Part shown: positions 1 to 8,457 of the stretch, one piece after another
How positions within the stretch are numbered: position 1 is the first letter of the stretch
How the letters are laid out: each line of letters starts with the position of its first letter
NCBI RefSeq assembly: GCF_039871655.1
Contig: NZ_JBDPLZ010000017.1
Coordinates: 27,312 to 91,311 of the forward strand
Direction: 5' to 3'
DNA length: 64,000 bases
DNA from: Actinocorallia sp039871655
Lineage (GTDB): Bacteria; Actinomycetota; Actinomycetes; Streptosporangiales; Streptosporangiaceae
Program-made: the position numbers and the translations under genes
The notes under the pieces: model-generated
What the model was told of the DNA's origin: nothing
Databases searched by the model: none
The model's input: the letters and a program-made list of their open reading frames with translations, nothing else

Positions 1-1328
1 TGCCGCACATGTTCATCGTCGTCTTCGTCATCATGCTGCCGACATACCTGGCGACGAAGGACCCGCTCAAAGCGTGGGCGGCCGGTCTGGCCTGGTCGTT
101 CATCATCGGCCTCATCGTCCTGCTGGGAGCCTTCGTGGGCCCCTACATCCGCAGGTACACCCCGCAGGCCGCGATGCTCGGCACCCTGGCGGGCATCTCT
201 ATCGCCTTCATCTCCATGCGGCCCGCCGGGCAGATGTGGGAGGCGGCCTGGATCGCCTTGCCGGTGATGGTCATCCTGCTTATCGGCTTCTTCACCGACC
301 TGAAGCTGCCGTTCGGCCTGCCCGTCGGCCTCGTCGCGCTGCTGGTCGGCACCGCGATCGGCTGGGCCGGCGGCTACATGGAGCCCGCCGACGTCACCGC
401 CGCCGCCAAGGACATCGGGATCGGCCTGCCGACCCTCCAGATCGACCTGCTCGTCGACGGGCTCAAGGAGGTCTCGCCGCTGCTGGCGACCGCGATCCCG
501 CTGGGCATCTACAACTTCACCGAGGGCATGACCAACGTGGAGAGCGCCGCGGTCGCGGGCGACGAGTACGACCTGCGAGCGATCCTGCTCGCCGACGGCA
601 CCGGCGCGGTCGTCGGCGCGGCCCTCGGCTCGCCGTTCCCTCCCGCGGTCTACATCGGCCACCCCGGCTGGAAGGCGGCGGGAGGCCGGACGGCCTACTC
701 CATGGCGACCGGCGTCGTCATCGCCCTGTTCTGCTTCCTCGGCTTCTTCTCCCTGCTCAACGCGCTGCTGCCGACCCCGGCGATCGTGCCGATCCTGCTC
801 TACATCGGCCTGCTCATCGGCGCCCAGGCCTTCCAGGAGGTGCCCAGGGCCCACGCCGCGGCGGTGGTCCTGGCGCTGCTGCCGAACATCGCCTCCTGGG
901 CGACCGGACAGATGGACAACGTGCTGAGCGCCGCAGGGACGAGCGCCGCCGAGGTCGGCGAGGAGGCGCTGGCCGGGGCGGGCGTCGTCTACCACGGGCT
1001 GAAGTCCTTCGGCGGCGGCGCGATCCTCGCGGGCCTGATCCTGGGCGCGATCGCCGCGTTCGTCATCGACCGCAGGTTCCTGTGGGCGGCCGGGTACGCC
1101 GGGGCGGGCGCCGCCTTGTCCTTCATCGGCCTCGTCCACGGTGAGGAGGTGCGGTGGGGTGCCGCGGGGCAGGTGTCGCTCGGCTATCTGCTCGCGGGGC
1201 TGGTGCTGCTCGGATTCGGCCTGCGGGAGCGCCGCACGGCCGGGACGGAGCCGGTGCCCGCCGAGCCCGGCGCCTCCGGCTCGGAGCAGGAGCCGACTCC
1301 TGACACGGAAGTAACGGGGGTGAAATGA
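1..1328 (+). CDS. NCS2-family permease, 5' end outside window
   Basis: Integral membrane permease of the NCS2 (xanthine/uracil, AzgA-like) type. The reading frame is open to the left edge, so the N-terminus is probably missing; the first ATG inside the window is at 9. The visible ~440 residues form about ten hydrophobic segments and keep an NCS2-like stretch (MTNVESAAVAGDEYDLR, then GGRTAYSMATGV), ending in a hydrophilic Pro/Glu-rich cytoplasmic tail. Its stop overlaps the next ATG by 4 bp (ATGA, 1325-1328), so it is translationally coupled to a biuret-hydrolase-like gene. Inference from context: it imports biuret or a related small ureido/heterocyclic nitrogen compound. Substrate cannot be read from sequence. 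Confidence 0.8.
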   Translation, partial: PHMFIVVFVIMLPTYLATKDPLKAWAAGLAWSFIIGLIVLLGAFVGPYIRRYTPQAAMLGTLAGISIAFISMRPAGQMWEAAWIALPVMVILLIGFFTDLKLPFGLPVGLVALLVGTAIGWAGGYMEPADVTAAAKDIGIGLPTLQIDLLVDGLKEVSPLLATAIPLGIYNFTEGMTNVESAAVAGDEYDLRAILLADGTGAVVGAALGSPFPPAVYIGHPGWKAAGGRTAYSMATGVVIALFCFLGFFSLLNALLPTPAIVPILLYIGLLIGAQAFQEVPRAHAAAVVLALLPNIASWATGQMDNVLSAAGTSAAEVGEEALAGAGVVYHGLKSFGGGAILAGLILGAIAAFVIDRRFLWAAGYAGAGAALSFIGLVHGEEVRWGAAGQVSLGYLLAGLVLLGFGLRERRTAGTEPVPAEPGASGSEQEPTPDTEVTGVK

Positions 1329-2020
1329 GCACTGCTTACGGTCCTGTCGTGGCACAGCCTTACGACTGGCCCTACGACGGGACGTTCAGGCCCGAGAAGA
1401 CCGCGTTGATCTGCATCGACTGGCAGGTGGACTTCTGCGGCGAAGGCGGGTACGTCGACACCATGGGCTACGACCTGGAGCTGACCCGCGCGGGTCTGGA
1501 GCCCACCACCCGGGTGCTGGAGGTGATGCGCCCGCTCGGGTTCACCATCGTCCACACCCGGGAGGGCCACCGCCCCGACCTGTCGGACTGCCCGCCGAAC
1601 AAGCTCTGGAGGTCCAAGGGCATCGGGGCCGGCATCGGGGACGAGGGCCCGCGGGGCCGGATCCTGGTCCGCGGCGAACCCGGCTGGGAGATCGTCCCGG
1701 AGGTCGCGCCGCTGCCCGGCGAGCTCGTCGTCGACAAGCCGGGCAAGGGCTCGTTCTACGCGACCGACCTGGACCTGCTGCTGCGCACCCGGGGCATCAC
1801 GCACATCATCCTGACCGGCATCACCACGGACGTGTGCGTGCACACGACCATGCGCGACGCCAACGACCGGGGCTATGAATGCCTGCTGCTCACCGACTGC
1901 ACGGGAGCGACCGACCCGGGCAACCACCGGGCCGCACTGAAGATGATCACGATGCAGGGCGGCGTGTTCGGGGCGATCGCCCCGAGCGCGGCCCTGCTCG
2001 AAACCTTGGGAGGCACATGA
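1325..2020 (+). CDS. biuH: Isochorismatase-fold cysteine hydrolase, probable biuret hydrolase
   Basis: Cytoplasmic amidohydrolase of 231 residues. It keeps the cysteine-hydrolase triad: Asp36 in IDWQVDFC, Lys138 in DKPGKGSF and nucleophile Cys171 in GITTDVCVHTT. Family members include isochorismatase, N-carbamoylsarcosine amidase and biuret hydrolase. The choice of biuret rests on context: it lies directly upstream of and overlaps (ATGA) an allophanate hydrolase, and biuret hydrolysis yields allophanate plus ammonia. The residue spacing of the triad also resembles that recalled for biuret hydrolases. Alternative: ureidoacrylate or triuret amidohydrolase feeding the same downstream enzyme. Confidence 0.8.
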   Translation: MSTAYGPVVAQPYDWPYDGTFRPEKTALICIDWQVDFCGEGGYVDTMGYDLELTRAGLEPTTRVLEVMRPLGFTIVHTREGHRPDLSDCPPNKLWRSKGIGAGIGDEGPRGRILVRGEPGWEIVPEVAPLPGELVVDKPGKGSFYATDLDLLLRTRGITHIILTGITTDVCVHTTMRDANDRGYECLLLTDCTGATDPGNHRAALKMITMQGGVFGAIAPSAALLETLGGT

Positions 2021-3750
2021 CCGGCTCGCTGTCGGTGGGGGAGCTGTCCCGGCGCTACGGCGCCGGGACGGCCCGGCCGGAGAAGGTCGTCAGAGAGGTC
2101 TACGAACGCATCGAGGCACGGGGGGAGGACCACGTCTGGATCACGCTGCGGCCGAAGGAGGAGGTGCTCGCGGAGGCCGCGGCGCTTCCGGACGGGCCGC
2201 TGTACGGCATCCCGTACGCGGTCAAGGACAACATCGACGTGGCGGGACTGCCGACCACGGCGGGGTGCCCCGAGTTCGCCTACGTACCCGAACGCAGCGC
2301 GCCTCTGGTCGAGAGGCTGCGCGCGGCGGGGGCGCTGCTCATCGGCAAGACGAACCTGGACCAGTTCGCCACCGGCCTGTCGGGCACCCGCAGCCCGTAC
2401 GGGACGTGCGAATCGCCGCTGGTCCCGGGGCTGATCTCGGGCGGCTCCAGCTCCGGCTCGGCCGTCGCGGTCTCGGCCGGCCTGGTCTCCTTCGCGATCG
2501 GCACCGACACCGCCGGCTCCGGCAGGGTCCCCGCGGCGTTCACCGGGACGGTCGGCCTCAAACCGTCCCGCGGCCTGGTGAGCACCCTGGGCATGGTCCC
2601 GGCGTGCGCGTCGCTGGACTGCGCGAGCGTGTTCGCCGGTTCGGTCGACGACGCCTGGACGGTCCTGTCGGTCATCGCGGGGCCGGTGCCCGGCGACCCG
2701 TGGGCCAGGGAACTGCCGGTGCCGCCGCTGGAGGATACGAGGCCGTTGCGGATCGGCGTGCCCAGGAGGCTGGAGTTCTTCGGCGACGCGGCCGCCGCGG
2801 CGGCGTTCCAGGACGTGCTGGCCCGGCTGGAGGAACTCGGCCACACCCTCGTCCGGATCGACCTCGACCCATTCCTCCAGGCGGGCAGGCTGCTCTACGG
2901 GGGCGCCTGGCTGGCCGAACGGCTCGCCGCGATCGGGGGATTCGCCGAACGCCACCCCGAGGCGCTGCACCCGGTGACCCGCCGCGTCCTGCGGCCCGGC
3001 GCCTCGCTCACCGCGGTGGACGTCTTCACCGACCAGCACCGGCTGCGGGAGCTGCGGTCACGCACCCGGGAGTCGTGGAGGCTCATGGACGTCCTGGCGG
3101 TTCCCACGGTGCCGACCACCTTCACCGTCAAGGAGATGGCCGAGGACCCGATCGGCCGCAACCGAACCCTGGGCCACTACACGACGTTCGCCAACCTGCT
3201 GGACCTGGCGGCGGTGTCGGTGCCCGCGGGGATGACCGCGACCGGCCGTCCGCACGGGCTGACCCTGCTGGCGCCCGCGGGCCGCGACGCGCTCCCGGCC
3301 TCGGCCTCGGCGGCCTTCCTCGCCCCGCACGAGCCCTTGCCGCCGGCACCGGACGGCGCGGTCCTGGCGGTCGTGGGCGCCCATCGGGCCGGGCAGCCCC
3401 TGCACGGCAGGCTGCGCGCCCTGGGCGCGCGGCCCCTGGGCGTCGCCGTGACCGCGCCCCGCTACCGGCTGTACGCACTGCCCGGCGGCCGGATCCCGCG
3501 TCCGGGGCTGGTCCGGGTCGCCGGGCGGGGCGTGGAGGTGGAGGTGGAGCTCTACGTCCTGGACGCGGCGGGGCTGGGTGAGCTGCTCACCGAGACCGCG
3601 CCGCCGCTGGGTCTGGGCACGCTCGAGCTGGCCGACGGCCGGACCGTCCACGGCTTCCTCTGCGAGGCCTACGCGACCCGGGAGGCTCCGGACATCAGCG
3701 GACACGGAAGCTGGCTCACCTATCTTGAAGGGGAACATGCGCAGCACTGA
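2017..3750 (+). CDS. atzF: Allophanate hydrolase
   Basis: Hydrolyses allophanate to carbon dioxide and ammonia. The N-terminal ~430 residues are an amidase-signature domain with the full Ser-cisSer-Lys triad: Lys70 (YAVKDNID), Ser144 (SGGSSSGS) and Ser168 (GTDTAGSGRVPA), with the 24-residue Ser-Ser spacing of AtzF. The C-terminal ~145 residues match the allophanate-hydrolase C-domain in position and size. The start at 2017 is chosen because it overlaps the upstream stop (ATGA); a longer in-frame extension to 1879 would run inside biuH. 577 residues, close to the usual ~600 of AtzF. No urea carboxylase lies nearby, which favours biuret or s-triazine type substrates over urea amidolysis. Confidence 0.9.
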   Translation: MTGSLSVGELSRRYGAGTARPEKVVREVYERIEARGEDHVWITLRPKEEVLAEAAALPDGPLYGIPYAVKDNIDVAGLPTTAGCPEFAYVPERSAPLVERLRAAGALLIGKTNLDQFATGLSGTRSPYGTCESPLVPGLISGGSSSGSAVAVSAGLVSFAIGTDTAGSGRVPAAFTGTVGLKPSRGLVSTLGMVPACASLDCASVFAGSVDDAWTVLSVIAGPVPGDPWARELPVPPLEDTRPLRIGVPRRLEFFGDAAAAAAFQDVLARLEELGHTLVRIDLDPFLQAGRLLYGGAWLAERLAAIGGFAERHPEALHPVTRRVLRPGASLTAVDVFTDQHRLRELRSRTRESWRLMDVLAVPTVPTTFTVKEMAEDPIGRNRTLGHYTTFANLLDLAAVSVPAGMTATGRPHGLTLLAPAGRDALPASASAAFLAPHEPLPPAPDGAVLAVVGAHRAGQPLHGRLRALGARPLGVAVTAPRYRLYALPGGRIPRPGLVRVAGRGVEVEVELYVLDAAGLGELLTETAPPLGLGTLELADGRTVHGFLCEAYATREAPDISGHGSWLTYLEGEHAQH

Positions 3751-4198
3751 ACTGACCCAGGGCCGGACGTTCGGCGTCGTCTTCGACCTCGGGGAGGACT
3801 TCTTCACCGCCCTGGCGGACTTCTGCGCGGCCAACGGGGTGCGCCAGGGGTACATCCCGATGTTCCTGGCCGCCTTCTCCTCGGCCGAGCTGGTGGGCAC
3901 CTGCGAGCGGATCGAGGATCCCGCGGCACCGGTCTGGAGCAAGGTCCACGTCACCAACGTCGAGGCCATCGGCTGCGGCACGCTGGCCTACGATCCGGCC
4001 GAGGACCGGGTGCTCCCGCACCTGCACGCCTCGGTCGGGCTGAAGGCGCACTCGGCTCGGGCGCACACCAGCCACCTGCTCGGCGCGACCGTGCAGTTCG
4101 TCACCGAGCTGCTGGTCGTCGAGGTGACCGGTCCGCGGATGCGACGCCCTCCCAAAGCGGACATGTATGACGTGCCGCTGCTGGAGTTCGAGCACTGA
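3737..4198 (+). CDS. PPC/DUF296 domain protein of the biuret operon
   Basis: Single-domain protein of 153 residues, the normal size for a bacterial PPC (plants and prokaryotes conserved, DUF296) protein. The histidine-bearing core VLPHLHASVGLKAHS matches the family's metal-binding strand, and the N-terminal segment RTFGVVFDLGEDFFTALADFC is typical. It starts 14 bp inside the end of atzF behind the purine-rich AAGGGGAA, so it belongs to the same operon. The biochemical role of bacterial PPC proteins is not settled; here it could act as an accessory or regulatory subunit of the amide hydrolases. A short convergent gap follows before the kinase gene. Confidence 0.85.
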   Translation: MRSTELTQGRTFGVVFDLGEDFFTALADFCAANGVRQGYIPMFLAAFSSAELVGTCERIEDPAAPVWSKVHVTNVEAIGCGTLAYDPAEDRVLPHLHASVGLKAHSARAHTSHLLGATVQFVTELLVVEVTGPRMRRPPKADMYDVPLLEFEH

Positions 4199-4259
4199 AC
4201 CGGCTGGAGGGAAGCGCCGGACCCGGGGCGCCCACGGAGGAGCACCCCGGCCCGTGTGG

Positions 4260-5846
4260 CTAGGGCGCGGTCTCGTCCGGGGCGTTCGTGACGTCCGGGG
4301 TGGGCGAGGTCGTCGGCTCGGGCGGGACCGTGGTCGGCTCGGTGACGACCCGCGCCTCCCAGACGAAGGACCGGGTGCAGGGTGTTCCCGTTCCGCCGGC
4401 CACCGTGACGGTGGCGGATCCGGGCACGGCCCGCTCCGCCGGCGACAGCGACATCCCGACGTAGAGGTGACCGCCCGTCTCGAGCGTGCCGCCGGTGGAA
4501 CTGAGCGTGCCGGGACCGCTGAGGGAGGCCGTCCACACGACCGGGCCGCCGACGGCGTCGAAACCGATGCCGGCGCGGTCCTCGTCGGGTCCCAGCGTGT
4601 AGGTGCCCGTGTCGGTGCACTTCAGGACCCCCGCCTGCGAGGTCGGGGGTGAACTGGTGGGCGGCTGCGTCCCGGTCGGTTTCGGTTCGGCCGGGTTCTG
4701 GGACGGCTGGGGCGCGCTGCTCTGGTCGTCGTCCTTCGCAGTGGGGGAGGGGAGCACCAGGCCGGGGGACCGGGAGATGTTCTCCTTCTGGTCCAGCGCC
4801 TTGGCGGCGAGCAGCGCCCCGCCGCCGACCAGCAGTGCCGCGACCACCGCGGAGGCGGCGGCCACGCCGGGCCGGAATCCCGAACGGGAACGGGCGTGGA
4901 CGGCTCCGAAGGGCGGAGCCCCCGCCGCGTGGAGGCCCGGAGGCAGGGGAGCGGTCGGCGCCGGTTCGGGGACCGACCGGTCCTCGCCCAGCTCCAGCAG
5001 TGCGGTGGCCGGGGCTTGGGAGGCCGCGGAGGGCAGATCGGGTCCGCCTAGCAGCCTCAGAAGCAGCTCCTGTGCGGTCGGCCGGGCCGACGGGTCCTTG
5101 GCGAGGGCGTCCCGGACCAGGTCGCGCAGCGGCCCGCTCATCTCCCCGAGGTTGGGGTCGGCGTGCAGGATCCGCCCGATGACCGTGGTGATGCCGTCCA
5201 GCCCGAACGGCGGCACCCCCGTCGCGGCGAACACCAGGGTCGCCGCCCACGCCCACACGTCGGCGGGCCGGCCGATCGCCTCGCCCTTGACCTGCTCGGG
5301 CGCCATGTAGGCGGGGGTGCCGATGACGGCGCTGGGCTGGGTGGCCGCCGCGGCGGCGTCCAGCGCCTTGGCGATGCCGAAGTCGATGACCCGCGGCCCG
5401 TCCGGGCCCAGGATGACGTTGTGGGGCTTGAAGTCGCGGTGCACCACCCCGGCCTGGTGGATGGCGGCCAGCGCGGTGAGGGTGCCGGTCGCCAGGCGCT
5501 CCAGCGCACCGTCGGCCAGGACCCCCTGGGCGGCGACCGCCGTGGCCAGCGAGGGCCCGTCCACGTACTCGCTGACGATGAACGGGCGGTCGCCGTCGAG
5601 GTCGGCGTCGAGCACCTGCGCGGTGCAGAACCGGGCGACCCGCTTGGTGGCCGCCAGCTCCCGGACGAACCGCCGGCGCGCGTCGTCGTCCAGGTGGGCC
5701 TGGAGCAGTTTCACCGCCACGCGCCGCCCGTCGGAGCCCTCGCCCAGGTAGACGACGCCCTGGCCGCCCTGACCGAGCCGTCCGGTCAGCCGGTAGGCGC
5801 CGATGGCCTCGGGGTCTTCGGGCTGCAGAGGCTGGACGTCGGGCAT
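4260..5846 (-). CDS. Membrane serine/threonine protein kinase
   Basis: Hanks-type (PknB-like) receptor kinase of 528 residues. The cytoplasmic kinase domain spans about 17-265: glycine loop LGQGGQGVV, invariant Lys46 (VAVKLL), catalytic HRD at 136-138, DFG at 155-157 and APEQ at 182-185. A Pro-rich juxtamembrane stretch is followed by one transmembrane helix (about 328-350) and an extracellular part made of a Ser/Pro/Thr linker, a ~100-residue beta-rich domain with two cysteines, and a Thr/Pro tail. There are no PASTA repeats. Substrates are unknown. The ATG at 5846 has GAGGAG upstream on the minus strand. Confidence 0.93.
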   Translation of the reverse strand: MPDVQPLQPEDPEAIGAYRLTGRLGQGGQGVVYLGEGSDGRRVAVKLLQAHLDDDARRRFVRELAATKRVARFCTAQVLDADLDGDRPFIVSEYVDGPSLATAVAAQGVLADGALERLATGTLTALAAIHQAGVVHRDFKPHNVILGPDGPRVIDFGIAKALDAAAAATQPSAVIGTPAYMAPEQVKGEAIGRPADVWAWAATLVFAATGVPPFGLDGITTVIGRILHADPNLGEMSGPLRDLVRDALAKDPSARPTAQELLLRLLGGPDLPSAASQAPATALLELGEDRSVPEPAPTAPLPPGLHAAGAPPFGAVHARSRSGFRPGVAAASAVVAALLVGGGALLAAKALDQKENISRSPGLVLPSPTAKDDDQSSAPQPSQNPAEPKPTGTQPPTSSPPTSQAGVLKCTDTGTYTLGPDEDRAGIGFDAVGGPVVWTASLSGPGTLSSTGGTLETGGHLYVGMSLSPAERAVPGSATVTVAGGTGTPCTRSFVWEARVVTEPTTVPPEPTTSPTPDVTNAPDETAP

Positions 5847-5924
5847 GGGCGGCTCCTCGGATGCGTTCTCACGGGTAGGACGCGGCTGCGCCCGTAACGG
5901 TTTGCTCTGTGACCCTACGGTGAC

Positions 5925-6893
5925 CTAGTACCGGCTGCCGGTCACCCGCTCCGCCAGCGGGTCGAGCCGCTCCAGGTCGGAGGCGGTGAGCTCCAGGTCG
6001 GCGGCGGCGGCGTTCTGCTCCAGGTAGGCGGGGCGCTTGGTGCCGGGGATGGGGACGACGTCCTCGCCCCGGGAGTGCACCCAGGCCAGGGCGATCTGTC
6101 CGGGGAGCACGCCCTTCTCCTCGGCGATCCGCTTGACGACGTCGACGAGCGCCTGGTTGGCGGCGACGGCCTCGGGGCTGAAGCGGGGATTGGAGCGGCG
6201 CATGTCGTCGTCGTTGAACTCCGCGCTGGAGACGGATCCGGTGAGGAATCCCCTGCCGAGCGGGGAGAACGGCACGATTCCGACGCCCAGGCGTCGCGCG
6301 GCGGGCAGCACGGACTCCTCGATCCCGCGCGTCCACAGCGAGTACTCGCTCTGCAGGGCGCTGATCGGGTGGACGGCGTGCGCCTTCTCCAGTTGCTCGG
6401 CGGTCACCTCGGACAGGCCGAGGTAGCGCACCTTGCCCTCCCGCACGAGTTCGGCCATCGCGCCGACGGTGTCCTCGATCGGGGTCTCGGGGTCGACCCG
6501 GTGCAGGTAGTACAGGTCGATCCGGTCGGTGCGCAGCCGCTTCAGCGAGTCCTCGCACGCCTTCTTCACGTAATCCGGAGAAGCGCCCAGCTGGAAACTG
6601 CGGCCGTTGGCGATGATGCTCTTGATGCCGCACTTCGTGGCGAGGGTGATCTCGTCGCGGCGGTCGCGGAACGCGTAGCCGAGCAGCTTCTCGTTCGCGC
6701 CGAACCCGTAGACGCCGCTCACGCCGTACACGTCGGCGGTGTCGAAGAACGTCACGCCCAGTTCCAGCGCCCGGTCCAGAGTGGCGATGGACACCGAGTC
6801 GTCGGCGTGTCCGTACGACTGGCTCATGCCCATGCATCCCAGTCCCTGCGCGGAGACCGTCAATCCCTGGGAACCCAGGTTCACCTTGTGCAT
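5925..6893 (-). CDS. Aldo/keto reductase
   Basis: NADPH-dependent oxidoreductase of 322 residues with the AKR TIM-barrel signatures: N-terminal GLGCMGMS, catalytic Asp51, Tyr56 and Lys87 (DTADVYG...LATKCG), and the DLYYLHRVDP strand. It resembles the AKR11/AKR13-like bacterial group (YajO/IolS/GSP69 type). Unusual: after the active-site tyrosine the usual short GxNE link is expanded to GVSGVYGFGANE, which looks like a small internal duplication of VYG. It is divergent from a GH1 glycosidase with a shared 160-bp control region containing an inverted repeat. Physiological substrate unknown. Confidence 0.92.
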   Translation of the reverse strand: MHKVNLGSQGLTVSAQGLGCMGMSQSYGHADDSVSIATLDRALELGVTFFDTADVYGVSGVYGFGANEKLLGYAFRDRRDEITLATKCGIKSIIANGRSFQLGASPDYVKKACEDSLKRLRTDRIDLYYLHRVDPETPIEDTVGAMAELVREGKVRYLGLSEVTAEQLEKAHAVHPISALQSEYSLWTRGIEESVLPAARRLGVGIVPFSPLGRGFLTGSVSSAEFNDDDMRRSNPRFSPEAVAANQALVDVVKRIAEEKGVLPGQIALAWVHSRGEDVVPIPGTKRPAYLEQNAAAADLELTASDLERLDPLAERVTGSRY

Positions 6894-6992
6894 TCCGGTT
6901 CCTTTCGAAGATCTTGATCATCCCGAACGCCGGATCCGGGACACGCATTCCCGCTGTTCTCGAGGATCTGTGCGATCGTCCCGAGCGATAGA

Positions 6993-7013
6993 AACATGAC
7001 ACTTGTTCATGTT
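6993..7013. promoter_or_regulatory. Inverted repeat in the AKR/GH1 divergent control region
   Basis: AACATGA and TCATGTT form a perfect 7-bp inverted repeat separated by 7 bp (21 bp in all), 41 bp upstream of the GH1 start and 100 bp upstream of the aldo/keto reductase start. Size and symmetry fit a dimeric repressor or MerR-type operator. No regulator gene is adjacent, so the cognate protein is unknown. Confidence 0.45.
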
Positions 7014-7053
7014 CTAATGTGATGCCGCTCATGTGCCAGGACAGGAGTCACCC

Positions 7054-8433
7054 GTGCGCCCGCTCCCCGTCTTCCCGCCCGGATTCCGCTGGGGCACCGC
7101 CACCGCGTCGTACCAGATAGAGGGCTCGGTCCGGGCCGACGGCCGGGGCGCGAGCATCTGGGACACCTTCTGCGCCGAGCCCGGCCGGGTCAAGAACGGC
7201 GACACCGGCGAGACCGCCTGCGACCACTACCGCCGCTGGCCCGAGGACGTGGCGCTGATGGACGGCCTCGGCGTCGGCGCCTACCGCTTCTCCGTCGCGT
7301 GGCCGCGCGTCCAGCCGGACGGCCGGGGCCCCGCCAACGCCAAGGGGCTGGACTTCTACGAGCGCCTGGTCGACGCCCTCCTCGAACGGGGCATCGCGCC
7401 CTTCCTCACCCTCTACCACTGGGACCTGCCGCAGGCCCTCGAGGACCTCGGCGGCTGGACCGACCGCGACACCGCCCACCGGTTCGCGGACTACGCGGCC
7501 CTCGTCGCCGACCGGCTGGGCGACCGCGTCACCGCCTGGATCACGCTGAACGAACCGTTCGTCCACATGTCAGAGGGATACAGCCTCGGCAGCCACGCCC
7601 CGGGCAGGGCGCTGCTGCTGGACGCGCTGCCGGCCGCCCACCACCTGCTGCTGGGCCACGGCCTGGCGGTCCGGGCGCTGCGGGGGCGCGTCACCGGCGA
7701 CATCATGCTCACCAACAACTACAGCCCGGTCCTGCCCGCCACCGGCGACCCCGCCGACCGGGCCGCCGCCGACGCCTTCGACGCCCTGCAGAACCGGCTG
7801 TTCACCGACCCCGTCCTCCTGGGCCGCTACCCCGACCTGACCGCGTACGGGGTGACCGGCCTCCCGTTCGTCCGGGACGGCGACCTCGCCCTCATCGCGT
7901 CCCCGATCGACGGGCTCGGCGTCAACTACTACAGCCCGACCAGGATCGCCGCCCCGGCCCAGGCGCCCTCCCACCAGGGGCCGTCGGTGCTGGGCGAGGT
8001 GGGCGACCGGATCCAGGAAGCGGGCCTGCCCTTCCAGGACACCCCGATCGAAGGCCATCCGGTGACCGCGTTCGGCTGGCCGGTCGTCCCCGACGCCCTG
8101 CACACGCTCCTCACCGGCCTGCGGGACGACTACGGGGCGGCGCTCCCGCCGATCACGATCACCGAGAACGGCTGCTCCTCCCACGACGAGCCGGGCAGGC
8201 CCGACGACGACCGCGTCGCCTACCTGGACGCCCACCTGCGCGCCCTGCACCGCGCCATCACCGACGGCGTCGACGTCCGCGGCTACTTCGTCTGGTCTCT
8301 GCTGGACAACTTCGAGTGGGCCGAGGGCTACAGCCAGCGCTTCGGCCTGGTCCACGTCGACTTCGAGACGCAGGAGCGCACCCCGAAGGCCTCCTACCAC
8401 TGGCTTCGCGCCCAGTTGGAGTCCCAGCCCTGA
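7054..8433 (+). CDS. bglA: GH1 beta-glucosidase
   Basis: Retaining family 1 glycoside hydrolase, 459 residues, complete TIM barrel. The N-terminal FPPGFRWGTATASYQIEG is the classic GH1 opening. Acid/base Glu167 is in TLNEP and nucleophile Glu371 in ITENG; the aglycone-side VWSLLDNFEWAEGY segment is present. No signal peptide, so it probably acts on imported cellobiose or aryl-glucosides. Start chosen at GTG 7054 because GGAG (7044-7047) lies 6 nt upstream; an in-frame GTG at 7033 has no such site. Often such genes sit with ABC sugar importers and a LacI regulator; neither is here. Confidence 0.93.
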   Translation: MRPLPVFPPGFRWGTATASYQIEGSVRADGRGASIWDTFCAEPGRVKNGDTGETACDHYRRWPEDVALMDGLGVGAYRFSVAWPRVQPDGRGPANAKGLDFYERLVDALLERGIAPFLTLYHWDLPQALEDLGGWTDRDTAHRFADYAALVADRLGDRVTAWITLNEPFVHMSEGYSLGSHAPGRALLLDALPAAHHLLLGHGLAVRALRGRVTGDIMLTNNYSPVLPATGDPADRAAADAFDALQNRLFTDPVLLGRYPDLTAYGVTGLPFVRDGDLALIASPIDGLGVNYYSPTRIAAPAQAPSHQGPSVLGEVGDRIQEAGLPFQDTPIEGHPVTAFGWPVVPDALHTLLTGLRDDYGAALPPITITENGCSSHDEPGRPDDDRVAYLDAHLRALHRAITDGVDVRGYFVWSLLDNFEWAEGYSQRFGLVHVDFETQERTPKASYHWLRAQLESQP

Positions 8434-8457
8434 GGCCGGCCGCCGGGACGGCGGACC

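Noticed and set aside
1879..2016. N-terminal extension of allophanate hydrolase
   Set aside because: The open frame continues back to 1879 but lies inside biuH, has no ribosome binding site and lacks any AtzF-like residues.
4199..4259. Terminator between the PPC gene and the kinase gene
   Set aside because: Only CCGGGG/CCCCGG arms with a 16-nt loop are present, too weak to call.
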